The position numbers were made by a program, and so were the translations under genes. Below, in pieces: positions 44,273-55,347 of a stretch of DNA of 64,000 bases (position 1 is the first letter of the stretch; the number at the start of each line of letters is the position of its first letter). The stretch spans positions 3,038,001-3,102,000 of the forward strand of contig JAWZSP010000003.1 in NCBI GenBank assembly GCA_034401135.1. Reading direction: 5' to 3'. The notes under the pieces were generated by a model. That model saw nothing but the letters and a program-made list of their open reading frames with translations, had not been told where the DNA came from and did not search any database. This DNA is from Volutella citrinella (lineage: Eukaryota > Ascomycota > Sordariomycetes > Hypocreales > Nectriaceae).

Positions 44273-44914
44273 ATGGGTTGGCTCTGGGCTTCAGCAACTC
44301 CGGCTGTCAAGGTTCCGTCGCCGGAAGACGTGAGGCGGCCACCCGTCGCCTCCACTGGCTCGTCGCCGTCACCAACTACCGACGCATCACACGATCCCGA
44401 AATCCAGAAGTTTTTCGAACTATTTCAGAGCGACGACTCGGCCAAGTCGAACTCGTCGTCCGCTTCGCCTCAGTCGGCCGCAAACTCCTCGACGTCATCG
44501 TCCTGGTTCTCCCTCCATTCCTCCTCCTCCTCCTCCTCCCGTACCGCCGCCAGCGATCGACCACCTTCCGAAGCGCCCCTCGCCGATCCCTTGGCCGAAT
44601 CACTCCTCCCCGCCGACATGAGTTGCCGCCAAGCCTTTGACCAGGCCTGGGCGTGCAACTCCATGGGCGGCCAGTGGAATGCAGTCTTTCGCTACGGCGA
44701 GATGCGCTCCTGCAGCGACCAGTGGGACGATTTCTGGTTCTGCATGCGCTCCCGCAGCTACTCGGGAGAGCAGCGCGAGAAGGCCATCCGCGAGCACTAC
44801 CGCGCCAAGGAGCAAGCCAAGTACGGAGGAGGGCGCCCCAGCAGCGAGGATATCTGGCAGAGCCGCCGTGAAAAGGTTGCCCCAGGCTCCGTCTTTACTG
44901 AGCCGATTGAGTAA
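44273..44914 (+). CDS. Emi1-like twin CX9C protein (DUF3128)
   Basis: A single exon of 213 aa. The N-terminal half is Ser/Pro-rich and disordered, with one conserved short helix (EIQKFFELFQSDD, about residues 43-55). The C-terminal domain holds a twin CX9C motif: CRQAFDQAWAC and CSDQWDDFWFC, separated by a helix turn with YGEMRS, the pattern of DUF3128 / early meiotic induction protein 1. The basic C-terminal helix (EKAIREHYRAKEQAKYGG) and VFTEPIE end are typical of the filamentous fungal form. Twin CX9C proteins are imported into the mitochondrial intermembrane space and oxidised by Mia40. Yeast Emi1 is needed for early meiotic gene expression and respiratory function; the molecular role is not settled. 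Confidence 0.88.
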   Translation: MGWLWASATPAVKVPSPEDVRRPPVASTGSSPSPTTDASHDPEIQKFFELFQSDDSAKSNSSSASPQSAANSSTSSSWFSLHSSSSSSSRTAASDRPPSEAPLADPLAESLLPADMSCRQAFDQAWACNSMGGQWNAVFRYGEMRSCSDQWDDFWFCMRSRSYSGEQREKAIREHYRAKEQAKYGGGRPSSEDIWQSRREKVAPGSVFTEPIE

Positions 44915-45360
44915 AGAGGCATGACCTCGTCGCGTCCCATCTCGTCTCCCCTGCATCAATTAGGTTTTCAATTCTCTTTGTTTAGGAGCATACGGCCATA
45001 GTTGCCGAGTTGTATTTGGAATCACAAACTGTACATCAAGAATGATAGCATGGATCGCTGTTGATAAATGGCGTAGAATTACGATTAGCAAAATATCATG
45101 TCATACCCAACCAAGCTACGAGTACGAATTAATCAAGGATGGTCATTTATAGACCATCAAGTCATTTTTATAGGCCATCGAGGACATTGCTCATGGAGGA
45201 AAGATCTCCTTGCGCACCTATTAAGCCTGTTAGTATTATTGATGAAGTTCTTTATAGTGAGCATTGCCCGCTCAAGAGCAGCCAAGGGAAAGGTATGGCA
45301 GTGTTACTATCTTGCCTCACAAATAATCAATGCTTTATTACCGCCTGATATATTTCGCGA
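44915..45360. other. 3' flank of the Emi1-like gene, AT-rich
   Basis: No gene seen. Composition turns AT-rich from about 45000. A short near-inverted pair of ATAGACCATC / ATAGGCCATC strings lies at 45151-45180. Confidence 0.4.
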
Positions 45361-45843
45361 CTATGGCCCGCCAGGTGCTGTACCACACATACTTTGAGGC
45401 CTCTGGCGCTTCTCCTCGATAATTCGTTGAACTTTTAATAAGAGTTTGACGTAGAGGCGAGGAGAAGTAATAGGGCTTATTGCCTGAACCAAAATGGACC
45501 CAATCACTGCCCTCTTCCTCAAAGTGATAGTATTGGCATCTTCAGCGTGGTCTAAAAACCTATATAGTAGCCAAGGCTCGCACTCAATACCACAATTGAC
45601 AAAGCTCAAACATATCCGAGAATTCACAAGGTCTCGCAGAGGCCCTCGGGGGGTGGTTTCTGCACTGCTTGTAATTGTGTCAGCGTTATCCGGAAGATAC
45701 ATGTACCAGCAGTCAACAAGGCGGATTGGGCCAATGGGGAGGAATAAGTAGTTTGAGAAGCCCAAGGCAGGCAAAGAGCGACCAATGCGAGAGAATAATC
45801 TGAGGAGCCGCCTAGGGTCGTCAGAGAACTTCAATTCAAGCAC
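45361..45843 (-). pseudogene. Fragment of an orphan gene lacking an ATG
   Basis: A minus-strand frame of about 160 codons with protein-like composition (FSRIGRSLPALGFSNYLFLP, NSRICLSFVNCGIECEPWLL, PRLYVKLLLKVQRIIEEKR). The frame is open upstream to about 45880 but has no ATG there; the first in-frame ATG is about 47 codons into it. It may be an exon whose 5' part is lost, or one spliced from an upstream exon I cannot identify (a weak acceptor-like TTGAAG precedes TTCTCT near 45830). No known domain. Surrounding DNA is AT-rich and gene-poor, like the island at 2.4-5.9 kb, so a decayed gene is the simplest reading. Confidence 0.35.
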
Positions 45844-47055
45844 AAGAAGACAAACAAGTGAAAGGGGGAGAGGCTCTGCAGCTTAAACTTTATTGCCGCC
45901 ATACAGAGGATGTCTATGTGAGTCAGAACTCTTAGAACCTAAGTGCGCCTATTCAAGGCTCTCCATTACGGTGTCATTCCCGATCGTTCCACCCAGGCCT
46001 GGCCTGCCTTGTGCGACAACTTGGACATCCAACCCGCCCACTTGTGGATGCCATCACTGGCGACCCATCATCACCATATGCCACAAGAGCACACCCTGTG
46101 ACTGAGCTCTATTTCAGAAATTGTACCCGGGAACTTTTGCCCTTGGGCGAGAAAATGATGAGAAGGCACTCGGCCAGAAGCTTGCTACTATTTACTAGAG
46201 CATTCTATATTCCGTGCCTGGTTTGTCTTGGACGACCAACAGCCATTCGATGTGCTCTTGCCTAGCTTGAAAGCTGATACGACGTAAAGTCCAATTTTGA
46301 GACTGCAAGATCTCGGTCAAGGAGGGCCATTCGAAACTTGATATTCACCCAGCCATGAACCACCAAGTTCGTCGCCAAAATGACACAGTGTGGAAGCGAG
46401 GCGCCCTAGAAACCTGTGGTACATACCAGCAGACTCCCTATTCTACAGACATTGGAGTCCTGCTAAAGGCACGAGAATGAGCTCTTCCTGGAGCTCGGTT
46501 GGCTAAACACGGCTAGCTGTGGAATGCACATGTAGCCAGTGTGGGCGGGGAACAGGTCGTCCAACGAGACGCCGAAATGATGCGGCAGAAGGGATAGAAG
46601 CAACTTTGGGATAGCCTCAACTAAGATTAACCAGGCCAGCACTGCTCCCAGCTAACACTACACCTGATACTGATCCCTAGCCTTTTGCTTTCCTAACTTA
46701 GGACCTCCTTAGGACAAGCCTCTCTGCCTAACCCTTCAAGTTCCTGTTCCACTCGGGGCCTGTCCTCGGGACAATCCAACTCTGGTTCCTGATATTACAG
46801 GACCAGGCATTACTTACGGCACATTTTCACATTGGACACATTGATAGTTTTTATCATGAATTTTGATTCATTGATTCATTAAGTACAAACCCAGGTTAAC
46901 CACCGAGCTTTTCCTGTTCGTGACCGTGAAATGCGCAAAGAGCAAACAGAAAAGAAATTCTAATTCGTTTCATCATCCCTTGAGACCACCAGCATCTGCA
47001 TCAGGCGATGCATACCAATCTAGGAGCCAAGACTGATGTTGGGGTATCAAAGAAT
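45844..47055. other. Intergenic, 3' side of Hsp70
   Basis: 1.2 kb without supported genes. The part nearest 47055 is the presumed Hsp70 3' UTR (AT-rich, about 46800-47055). A CCTTAGGACC / CTTAGGACAAG short repeat near 46699-46717 is probably chance. Confidence 0.45.
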
Positions 47056-48112
47056 TTAGTCGACCTCCTCGACGGTGGGGCCGTCATCGTGGGCGGCACC
47101 AGCACCGGGGCCACCAGCGCCAGGGAAGCCGCCAGGGCCGCCAGCACCAGGCATGCCACCGGGGCCACCCTCACCGCCAGCTCCGTAGAACTTCATCATG
47201 ATGGGGTTGGCAATGGCCTCAAGCTCCTTCTGGTGCTCCTCGTACTCCTCACGGGTAGCCTGCTGGCTGTCGTCGAGCCAGTTGACAACCTTGTCAATCT
47301 CCTCCTTGAGCTTCTCCTTGTCGGCAGCGTCAATCTTCTCCTCGACCTTGGGGTCGGAGAGGGTGTTGCGGAGAGAGTAGGCGTACGACTCGAGGCCGTT
47401 CTTGGCAGCGACACGCTTGCCCTCGAGCTCATCCTCCTCCTTGTACTTCTCAGCATCGGAAAGCATGCGCTCGATCTCCTCCTTGGACAGACGGCCCTTG
47501 TCGTTGGTGATGACAATCTTGTTGGACTTGCCAGTGCCCTTCTCGACGGCGGAGACGTTCATGATACCGTTGGCATCAAGATCGAAGGTGACCTCGATCT
47601 GGGGAACACCACGGGGAGCAGGGGGGATGCCAGTGAGCTCGAACTTGCCGAGAAGGTTGTTGTCCTTGGTGCGCTGGCGCTCACCCTCGTAGACCTGGAT
47701 GAGCACACCGGGCTGGTTGTCGGAGAAGGTGGAGAAGACCTCGGACTTCTTGGTGGGGATGGTGGTGTTGCGGGGGATGAGCTTGGTCATCATGCCACCA
47801 GCAGTCTCGATACCGAGAGAGAGGGGAGCGACATCGAGCAGGAGAATCTCGCTGGTGCTCTTGGAAGAGGTGTCGCCAGACAGAATGGCGGCCTGGACGG
47901 CAGCACCGTAGGCAACAGCCTCATCGGGGTTGATGGACTTGTTGGGCTCCTTGCCGTTGAAGTAGTCGGTAATGAGCTTCTGGACACGGGGGATACGAGT
48001 GGAGCCACCGACGAGGACGATCTCGTGGACGAGGCTCTTGTCGATCTTGGCGTCAGCAAGGACACGGTCGACGGGCTGGAGGGTGGATCGGAAGAGGTCC
48101 TGGCAGAGCTCC

Positions 48113-48153
<41 letters not shown>

Positions 48154-48371
48154 CTCGAAGAGAGAGTCGATCTCGATGGAGGTCTGAGCGGACGAAGACA
48201 GGGTTCGCTTGGCACGCTCGCAAGCAGTGCGGAGACGTCGCAGGGCGCGGACGTTGGTGCTGAGATCCTTCTGTAAATGAGAGTTAGCATTAGGTTCTGA
48301 TAAGAGGGGGTTAGGACTATAAAGGTTTCGACTTGCCTTGTATTTACGCTTGAACTCATTAACGAAGTGGT

Positions 48372-48402
<31 letters not shown>

Positions 48403-49080
48403 CAGGTGAGTGTCACCGGCAGTGGACTTGACCTCGAAGATACCCTCCTCGATGGTAAGGAGAGAGACATCGAAGGTACCACCACCAAGATCGAAGATGA
48501 GAACGTTGCGCTCGCCCTCAATCTTCTTGTCAAGACCGTAGGCAATGGCAGCGGCGGTGGGCTCGTTGATGATTCGGAGCACGTTGAGGCCGGCAATGAG
48601 ACCGGCGTCCTTGGTAGCCTGACGCTGGCTGTCGTTGAAGTAGGCGGGGACAGTGACGACGGCGTTCTTCACCTCCTCTCCGAGGTAGGACTCAGCGGTC
48701 TCACGCATCTTGGTGAGGATCATGGCAGAGATCTCCTCGGGGGTGAAGTTCTTCTTCTCGCCCTTGAACTCGACCTCGATGACGGGCTTGCCGGCCTTGT
48801 CAATGATCTTGAAGGGGAAGTGCTTCATGTCGGCCTGGACCTCGGCGTCGCTGAACTTGCGGCCGATCAATCGCTTGGCGTCGAAGACGGTGTTCTGGGG
48901 GTTCATGGCGACCTGGTTCTTGGCGGCATCACCGATCAGACGCTCGGTGTCGGTGAAACCGACGAAAGAGGGAGTGGTGCGGTTACCCTGGTCGTTGGCG
49001 ATGATGTCGCATCGGTCCTCACGGAAGATACCCACGCAGGAGTACGTGGTACCCAAATCGATACCGACGGCGGGAGCCAT
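47056..49080 (-). CDS. Cytosolic Hsp70 chaperone (SSA type)
   Basis: Two exons (49080-48337 and 48270-47056) encode 652 aa. The nucleotide-binding domain starts [17 protein letters not shown] and has the Hsp70 signatures [30 protein letters not shown] and [16 protein letters not shown]. The substrate-binding domain and helical lid follow, then a Gly/Pro-rich tail and the terminal EEVD that binds TPR co-chaperones, so it is the cytosolic/nuclear form. The 66-nt intron (48271-48336) falls after residue 248. It has a GC donor (AAG|GCAAGT), CTAAC-like branch sequences and an ACAG acceptor. It is a multiple of three with no in-frame stop, so unspliced mRNA would encode a 674-residue protein with 22 extra residues in the ATPase domain. 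The spliced junction (RKYK then [13 protein letters not shown]) matches the family. A step-type heat-shock element lies about 200 bp upstream. Confidence 0.95.
48271..48336 (-). other. GC-AG, frame-preserving intron of Hsp70
   Basis: 66 nt from GCAAGT to ACAG on the minus strand. The canonical GT donor is replaced by GC but the rest of the donor (AAG|GCAAGT) is a strong U1 match, as expected for genuine GC-AG introns. All 22 codons within it are open. Confidence 0.85.
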
Positions 49081-49248
49081 TGTGTGAGATGTGTGGGTGT
49101 GTGTGAATGCGGGAAAAAAGGAAAAGGACTAAATTTCGTTGTAGAAGAAAGAGTTGCTTCAAAGAGGATCGTGATTTGAAGACTTGGGGGTATGAGAGAG
49201 GATGTTTTGGAAAGAAAGAAGAAGCGGTGGTGTTGCAGCGCAAGGTTC

Positions 49249-49256
49249 TAAATAAA
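49249..49256 (-). promoter_or_regulatory. TATA-like box of Hsp70
   Basis: The minus strand reads TTTATTTA here, 169-176 bp upstream of the Hsp70 ATG and 15 bp downstream of the heat-shock element. The arrangement fits a heat-inducible core promoter; the site itself is short and could be chance. Confidence 0.35.
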
Positions 49257-49270
49257 GGCGGGTGGTAAGG

Positions 49271-49293
49271 TTCGATGCGGTTCTGCGCTGTTC
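49271..49293. promoter_or_regulatory. Step-type heat-shock element
   Basis: TTC occurs at 49271, 49281 and 49291, exactly 10 bp apart (TTC-N7-TTC-N7-TTC), the step-type spacing of Hsf1 binding sites known from yeast. It lies about 190-215 bp upstream of the Hsp70 start. A second pair with the same spacing occurs at 49408 and 49418. No perfect TTCnnGAAnnTTC was found. Confidence 0.55.
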
Positions 49294-51700
49294 CAAAGGA
49301 GCCCACACCAGAAGTGAGCAGGGGGCGCGGGAACCCTCTAGCAGGGCAACGAGGCAGCTGCGAGCACCTGGAAGCTGCTGTGGGCCAGCCGAAGGCTCCG
49401 CAGGAACTTCTGGGGCCTTCGGGAGTGTCAAGAGGCCCTTGGGACCTGATTGAGGCGCTTCTTGTCCTGATTCTGCGGCACCCTCGCCGATTCTTTTTGC
49501 ATCGGGCTCCTCAAACTCGTTGATGTCATGCACCGAGCACCCAGGAAAATTCCATCGCGGGGCTGCGGGGTTCCTGGTCAACCTTGGTGCCTGGTACGCC
49601 TAGCAACCGGCATTGGGGGCATGGAGGACACGTACCTGGTACACTGCCCCACCACCCACTTTTGAGGCAGCTCATGGAAAGGTTGAGTTGCCCCTCCGTC
49701 GCTCTGGGCTACTGCGAGTCGCTGTACTAGCACTGACGAGCGAACTCTGGCTGATTCTTTGTCCTCCCTCAATTTGCTTCCACCGAACCCATTGTGCATG
49801 GGCAATGAAGCAAGGCGACCCTCAGCGCTGCATCCATTCACTGCCTGATTGCTTGCCTGTTTGGCCTGCCCTGCTTACCTGCCTGTTCTGTGTCACACAC
49901 ATGCTGCAGTCCGTGATTCAATGCTCCCCTCTAGCCCAGGGTACGTACTACGTGTGTGCTACGTGCTACGCATCACGGTGGCAGGCTGCCGACTGGACAT
50001 GACGGGGTCGGATACGACTCGCCCGCCGACAATCAAGTCAGACAATACAACTGCATTGGTAAAATTGCCTAGGCGAGCTGTGTCGCGTTGTAATCCTCCG
50101 TTATCCCGTAATTAGTGGCAGGGCAACGGTGCATGCTCATGCTCCATGCCTCTGCGCCTGCAAGCAACCAGCCAGCTGAACGAGGCTCGGCTCAGTCCAC
50201 GGCGGGCGTGCTGGCAACTGCCTCAAGCTCTCAACATGTCGCCGTCTGCCTTGTTTGCCTGCGCAGCTGGGAGCAGTGGCAAGCAGCCAGCAACGGAGGG
50301 GTTGCCCAGCCAGTTGGCGACCATGACCCCGCCCAACCCCGGCTCCAATGATTGTTCGCCGGGGCATTATTTCGGTCCTCACAAAGAATTTGGTCATCGT
50401 CGGCTGAAGTCTATCACCCATTGCTGGAGCGGAGGCTGCTTCCTGACAAACAACATCCAAGCATTTGACTGAGCCAACCTTACCAGCACTCGATCATTGA
50501 TCAGACATTTGTACTGGCTGATTATTGTCTCCAAAAGGCCCGGATGCGGCCTTCACCGGCGCACCATTCCAAGTAGTCGCAAGCCTTGCAGGCGGCCGCG
50601 GTGGATCCTACCCACCAACAAGAAAGGCTGCAGAGCCTGAAGCGCCGCGCATTTTTTTTTTCTGCCCCGCCCCAACGAGTGGCGCTTGTAGGCGCCTTTG
50701 TGCCCGTTGCCTCGACATCCATTGGTGGATCTGATGCTGTGCCGGGGGAGAGGAATCAAGCACATTACGTGGTTGGCATTGGAACAGCCAGATGGCTGCC
50801 CTGAATCGTCGTCACAAAGCACATCTGCAAAAGCTGTGGCCGTTTGATCTTTGGTTGGATTTACCAGAACCAATGCGCCCGCTGGAAGACCTGCCCCTGC
50901 AGACGCCACGTGCAACCGCAGGCCAGGACAAGGATAGGCAGGCTGCTTGCCCGTTGGTATTGGAGGACGTGAGCTGCTTGGTGCAGGAAACTGCCCTGCT
51001 TAGGTATTGGTGCTGAACGGTCGGAGCCCAAGAACAGTGGTGGAATCGACGCCATCGTTGATCCTATCGTCTCTCTTTGCGGCCCAAGTCTAACCCACGA
51101 TGCCTCATCCAGGACAGACATACCAGAACGTAACAGAGCAGGATAGAAATAACAAAACATAAGAAATCATATGATATCTCATCATACCTAGCCCAGCAGA
51201 CCCGCTTGCTGCACATTACTTCGCCGAAACAAGCTGTGGCCTGTGGGCATGATTCCTCATTGGCAACTTGGCAGTCCATCACCTTGACTTCAGGTCAGGC
51301 TCCCAGTCATGAAAAACTCCATCAGCCAGCGCCAACAAGACCTGCATGCAGCAACAGCTCGATTGCCCAAGGTGAATTTGCGCCACTCTCTGGACATGGG
51401 CAACGAGCAGAGTGGCCGCGACCATGCAGTAGTCTCCACGCCAGGGTGCCAGGGTCAAGTGCTTCCTTCTCTCTCATCTTCGGCGCTGAACCCCTTAGCA
51501 GTTTGCTTGAAGCATCAGAGGTCGAAGGCGTGAACATGACAGGATACAACAATCAACACGGTGCATTTGAGGAGCCCGCATCAACAGCTCCGGAATTCTT
51601 ATCAGTATTCATCAACTCGCGACAGTCAAAGAGTCCCAGTCACCGGATCCCCGACATTTAAACAAGCCATTCGCTTCCAAACCACCCTGCTTGCTTGCCA
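49294..51700. other. 2.4-kb gene-free interval upstream of Hsp70
   Basis: Distal Hsp70 promoter and the 3' flank of the 2EXR gene. Open frames on both strands lack recognisable domains. Small homopolymer runs only (T tract near 50650). Confidence 0.5.
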
Positions 51701-52528
51701 TCAATGTTCGGCCACAAAGCCGGCGAGCTCCTCCTCTTTGATCAGCATCATCTGCTTATCCGCCATTCTAGAGCCCGTGGTGTTGGAGGGACCGAGCCAG
51801 CCGCTCCAGATCTTCTGCATCACGTTGTTTGGGCTCAGGAACCGGCTCTCTTGCAGGTGCTCCTCGTCGCCCGGCGCCACCGTCATGAGCAGCCGCTCCA
51901 CGGTATGGAACCGGTCCACCACATGCCACATGTACCCGAAGACCTGGTCGAGCTCGTGCTCCGGGTAGCCCAGGGCTGAGAACGGGCAGGCAATGTGCCG
52001 CACGCGGCTGGTGTCTTCCAGGCGCAGAAAGTACGACATGGCTGAGCTGAAGCCGTACGAGTCGTAAGCCTCGAGCTCGCCAAAGAGGTAGATGGCGTCG
52101 ATGGCAAAGTTGAACCACACGCGGGCGGGCCGCGACACGGGCGTGTCCGAGGTGAGCTTGGAGATGCGCCAGCTGAATGAGAGCTCGTAGTGCTGCTTGG
52201 CCAGGAACCGCGACTCGCGGTTCGTGTGCAGCAGGACGGGCACCTGGTCGCCGCGGGTGCGCGATTCCAGCTCGCGACGACGCTCCGGCAGCTTCTCGTC
52301 GTTCTGGAAGCAGCATGCGATGACGATGCGCGGCTGCACAAGGTAGCCCCATATCTTGAGGCGCAACTCGGCGGGCAGCTGCGCAAACTGGGGGAATGCG
52401 GTCAGCGACGACGCTGGCCGAGGGGCTGGCGTCCGGTCTCGGGCCGGCCGCGAGAGGCCATCATCAAAGGTGCGGAATGCGAGCCAAAACCTCGGGTTGG
52501 GGCTCTGCTCTTCGTCGCTGTCACTCAT
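51701..52528 (-). CDS. 2EXR domain protein
   Basis: A single exon of 275 aa from the ATG at 52526-52528. After a short acidic N-terminus comes the 2EXR block: FPQFAQLPAELRLKIWGYLV (about 45-64), which resembles an F-box helix, then a basic linker, PVLLHTNRESRFLAKQHYEL and a strand-rich half with VWFNFAIDAIYLFGELEAY. 2EXR proteins are a large, expanded group in filamentous ascomycetes with no settled biochemical function; an F-box-like adaptor role is suggested only by the N-terminal helix. No signal peptide or membrane segment. It shows no link to the neighbouring genes. Confidence 0.8.
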   Translation of the reverse strand: MSDSDEEQSPNPRFWLAFRTFDDGLSRPARDRTPAPRPASSLTAFPQFAQLPAELRLKIWGYLVQPRIVIACCFQNDEKLPERRRELESRTRGDQVPVLLHTNRESRFLAKQHYELSFSWRISKLTSDTPVSRPARVWFNFAIDAIYLFGELEAYDSYGFSSAMSYFLRLEDTSRVRHIACPFSALGYPEHELDQVFGYMWHVVDRFHTVERLLMTVAPGDEEHLQESRFLSPNNVMQKIWSGWLGPSNTTGSRMADKQMMLIKEEELAGFVAEH

Positions 52529-53133
52529 TCTCGCAGCTCATGTGATAAAAGGACAAAAGGCTACCCCAGAGGCCCCGGGTCTGGAAAAAAAAAAGTGCTC
52601 AGTTGAAGAAGGCCGGAACCGGGCATGCCTTGATGACGGTGAGGTGAATGGCCCAAGCCGCATGGATGGATGCCGGGCCTAGAGTCCGGTAGTAGTAGTG
52701 AGGCGCCCGGCGGTATGGCTTGTGTCAGACGATTATCACCCGCTGCAGCCCATATGTCCTCCGCCCCAATTGTTGACGCCAATTCCTTAATGCTGGACAG
52801 CACAAACCGGTAAGCCTAAGAGACTCTACTGCGGCAAATGCCGACTTTTTAGGTAGCAATGCGAGCCCTGGGCAGCATGGCAGGCACGTTGCGAACGGTG
52901 CATGTTCTTATCACAACTTCTGTGGGGTATTTGGTTGGCGAGGCATGGAACATTGATAAGAACGAACTCCCTGGCGCGATACGATGCGTGTTTCTATTGA
53001 CCAGCCGACAAAAATCCCAACAGCATATTCCCCTTTCTATACATGTCTCGAGCACAGTGGCATATAGTAAGATAAATTGAAACGCCAATGTCACCCAATA
53101 CAATCCCTCTTGTCCCTTCCCCCCCTCCTTGCT
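52529..53133. other. Intergenic, nothing recognised
   Basis: 605 bp holding the 2EXR promoter and the 3' flank of the MFS exporter gene, both on the minus strand. No other feature. Confidence 0.5.
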
Positions 53134-55347
53134 CTATTTTGGCCCAAGGGCTCCCTGTTCATGCCGAGAGCCGCCAGGCACCGTGTCCACGTCCAATACA
53201 TGGCTAGGTTGGTTTTCTGCATCTGTGTGAGCAGCAAATAATCCTCTCTCCTCAGCACTATTGAGGCGAACCCCCTTCTCCTCCTCATCAGCCACCTTCT
53301 TTCCACGCAGAAAACTGAGAAGGTAGTTGGGAACAATCACATCAGTCGACCCAGTCTCGCCGGGAGGTCCCTGCGCAAGCTTCACATTTGATAGTAACAA
53401 GGAACCCAAGAAGGCCTATTCAGGCTGTTAGCTGTTTTCGTGTCGGGGGTTTCAAGATGGTTCCTTACCAGCACACAGAACGGCGTTATGGCAACGAAGG
53501 CAAACACCACGCCCATCTACACTTGCGTAAGCTGACGTGACCGAAAGAGTTTGACAGGGGATTCCTACCTTTGCCCTTTGAATGGCTTCCTCGTTGATTT
53601 TGTCAGTGTCTGAGGCCACATGGGACAGACCGCTGCTTTTTGAGTTGAGGCCAGACACGTTGTTGAACACTGATGACATGATGGTCAAGCCCAGGGTGCC
53701 GCCTAATGGAATGGCAACCGCCATCAGCCCAATCACGGATGCCCGGAAGTCCTTAAATAGGGCAATGCCGTGTATTGGGGAGCCCATGAACCGGATGCCA
53801 CTCCCGCATCCAACGAGGGCCATCATGCCGTAGACGGTGTGCAGCTGGTCGGCAGAGACTGCCCAGCCGAGCATACCGACACCAACCGCTTCCACCAATG
53901 TTCCAAAGACAATGGCTGGGAACGTCATCTTGAACACTCGGTTGAGGATAAGGTGGCAAATGTAGGCACCACCAGCGAGTCCAGGGAGGAAGTACAGGAG
54001 CTGCTTCCCGGCGTCGTCGGATTCAAAGCCCTACTAGTCGTTAGCAAGGAGGATAAAGCAATGCCAAGATGCAGGGGGAAACAGTGTATACCTGGACTGA
54101 GATGAAGTAAATATTGCAAAAGTAGAGCACCTTTAGTCATGTTCATCAGTATCCAGACAGAAGAGATGGGAGTGGCGCGGGAAACCTACTGCGTACATGC
54201 CCATTCCAGTTGTGATTTCGGAGAAGAAGAGAATGCCAATGTCCAAGTGGCAAAGAAGGGCCCATGGAATCATCGCTCGCTGCCAGGGCATCTTCTCTGC
54301 CAGGAGATTTCCGGGAGCTAAGAGATTCTCCCACACAACAAAGCAGATGCTCAGAACGCCGCCAACTACGAGCGGGACAATGACGGCCGCCGAGGCCCAG
54401 GGATAGCTTGCTCCTCCCCAAGTAAGGCCGAGGATGATGAGTCCAAGGGCAAACAGGAATAGAATCTGCCCTCCAAAATCAACCGTCTTCAGTCGAGCTG
54501 CGAGCTTCGCCTGGCGGCCAGTTTCGGCCGTCTCTTCGATTTCGGGGATGGGCTGGGGACCTAGCAGCTCCTTTCGCAGCACCAGGAAGATAACGGCCAG
54601 GGCAAACATGCAAACGGGCAAGTTTATCGCAAAGCACCATCTCCAATCTATTTTGGTGAGATATCCTGTCAAGTGGCGACGTCAGCAGGGGCTACTTCGA
54701 GTTGGGTAGTGCGTGTCTATTGCCTACCGCCAGCGACGGGCCCCAGGCCATACGCGACGCCGCCCACAAAGGCAAAGATGGCCCAGTTCTTAGCATTCTC
54801 CTGGAGCGAGACCTTGTCCGCAAGAATAGTCCGCACGACCACGTTGATTCCGGCCGTCGCAATGCCCTGGATGGCCCGGCCAAGGAGCAGAATCGGGAAC
54901 GCGTTGGTGGGTGCCCCGGTGCAGAGGGCACTTCCGACCAGCATCAAGACGACTGTGGCGTTGAGGGCCACAGTTCTTCCGAAAACATCTGCCATCTGAG
55001 CCCAGAAGGGAATGAAGGCAGCCGAAGTGAGGTTGAAGGCAGACACGATCCAGTTGAGCTGAGAGACCTCTCCAAAGTCTGTTGCGATCCATGGCAGGGC
55101 ACTCGCGATGCTAGAGAGCATATTGTCAGTGCTGTTCGTTCTTGGATAGGTATCTACCATACATTGTGGTGTCCAGTGCCTGGAGAGCATATGGCCATAC
55201 GAGGCCCAGGACAATCTTCCATCGATACCTGAGTTGTTCCTTTCGACTGTTCTTGCACTCATCACAGGGGGTCTGTGAAGTCGCACCGGGATGAACACAC
55301 TTTTGTGCTTCGTTTGTGTCTGAGTGGTGCTCGCCCGAGGTTGCCAT
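53134..55347 (-). CDS. DHA2-type (14-TM) MFS efflux transporter
   Basis: Seven exons on the minus strand (55347-55163, 55110-54728, 54665-54190, 54130-54092, 54030-53569, 53516-53469, 53415-53134) encode 624 aa; all six introns are GT-AG and 52-62 bp. Motif C-type and DHA2 hallmarks are visible: ALQALDTTIIASALPWIATD in helix 1, LNWIVSAFNLTSAAFIPFWA, MADVFGRTVAL in loop 2-3, LLLGRAIQGIATAGINVVVR and WRWCFAINLPVCMFAL. A central loop precedes the second bundle, where GSPIHGIALFKDFRASVIGL and IPLGGTLGLTIMSSVFNNV are family-like. Such proteins export toxic metabolites or drugs by proton antiport at the plasma membrane. There is no adjacent biosynthetic gene. Two exons are only 39 and 48 nt. An earlier ATG at 55515 is an alternative start. 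Confidence 0.85.

Noticed and set aside
47008..48276. 422-codon plus-strand open frame
   Set aside because: It is antisense to the Hsp70 coding region; low-complexity Leu/Gly/Val composition arises from strong codon bias in the true gene on the other strand.
49081..49600. Perfect alternating heat-shock element
   Set aside because: GAACTTC at 49404-49410 has one base instead of two between GAA and TTC; only step-type spacing could be supported.
36352..55347. Secondary-metabolite cluster (Zn2Cys6 factor, adenylation enzyme, MFS exporter)
   Set aside because: Housekeeping genes (Emi1-like, Hsp70) lie between them, distances exceed 10 kb and no core synthase or tailoring enzymes are interleaved.
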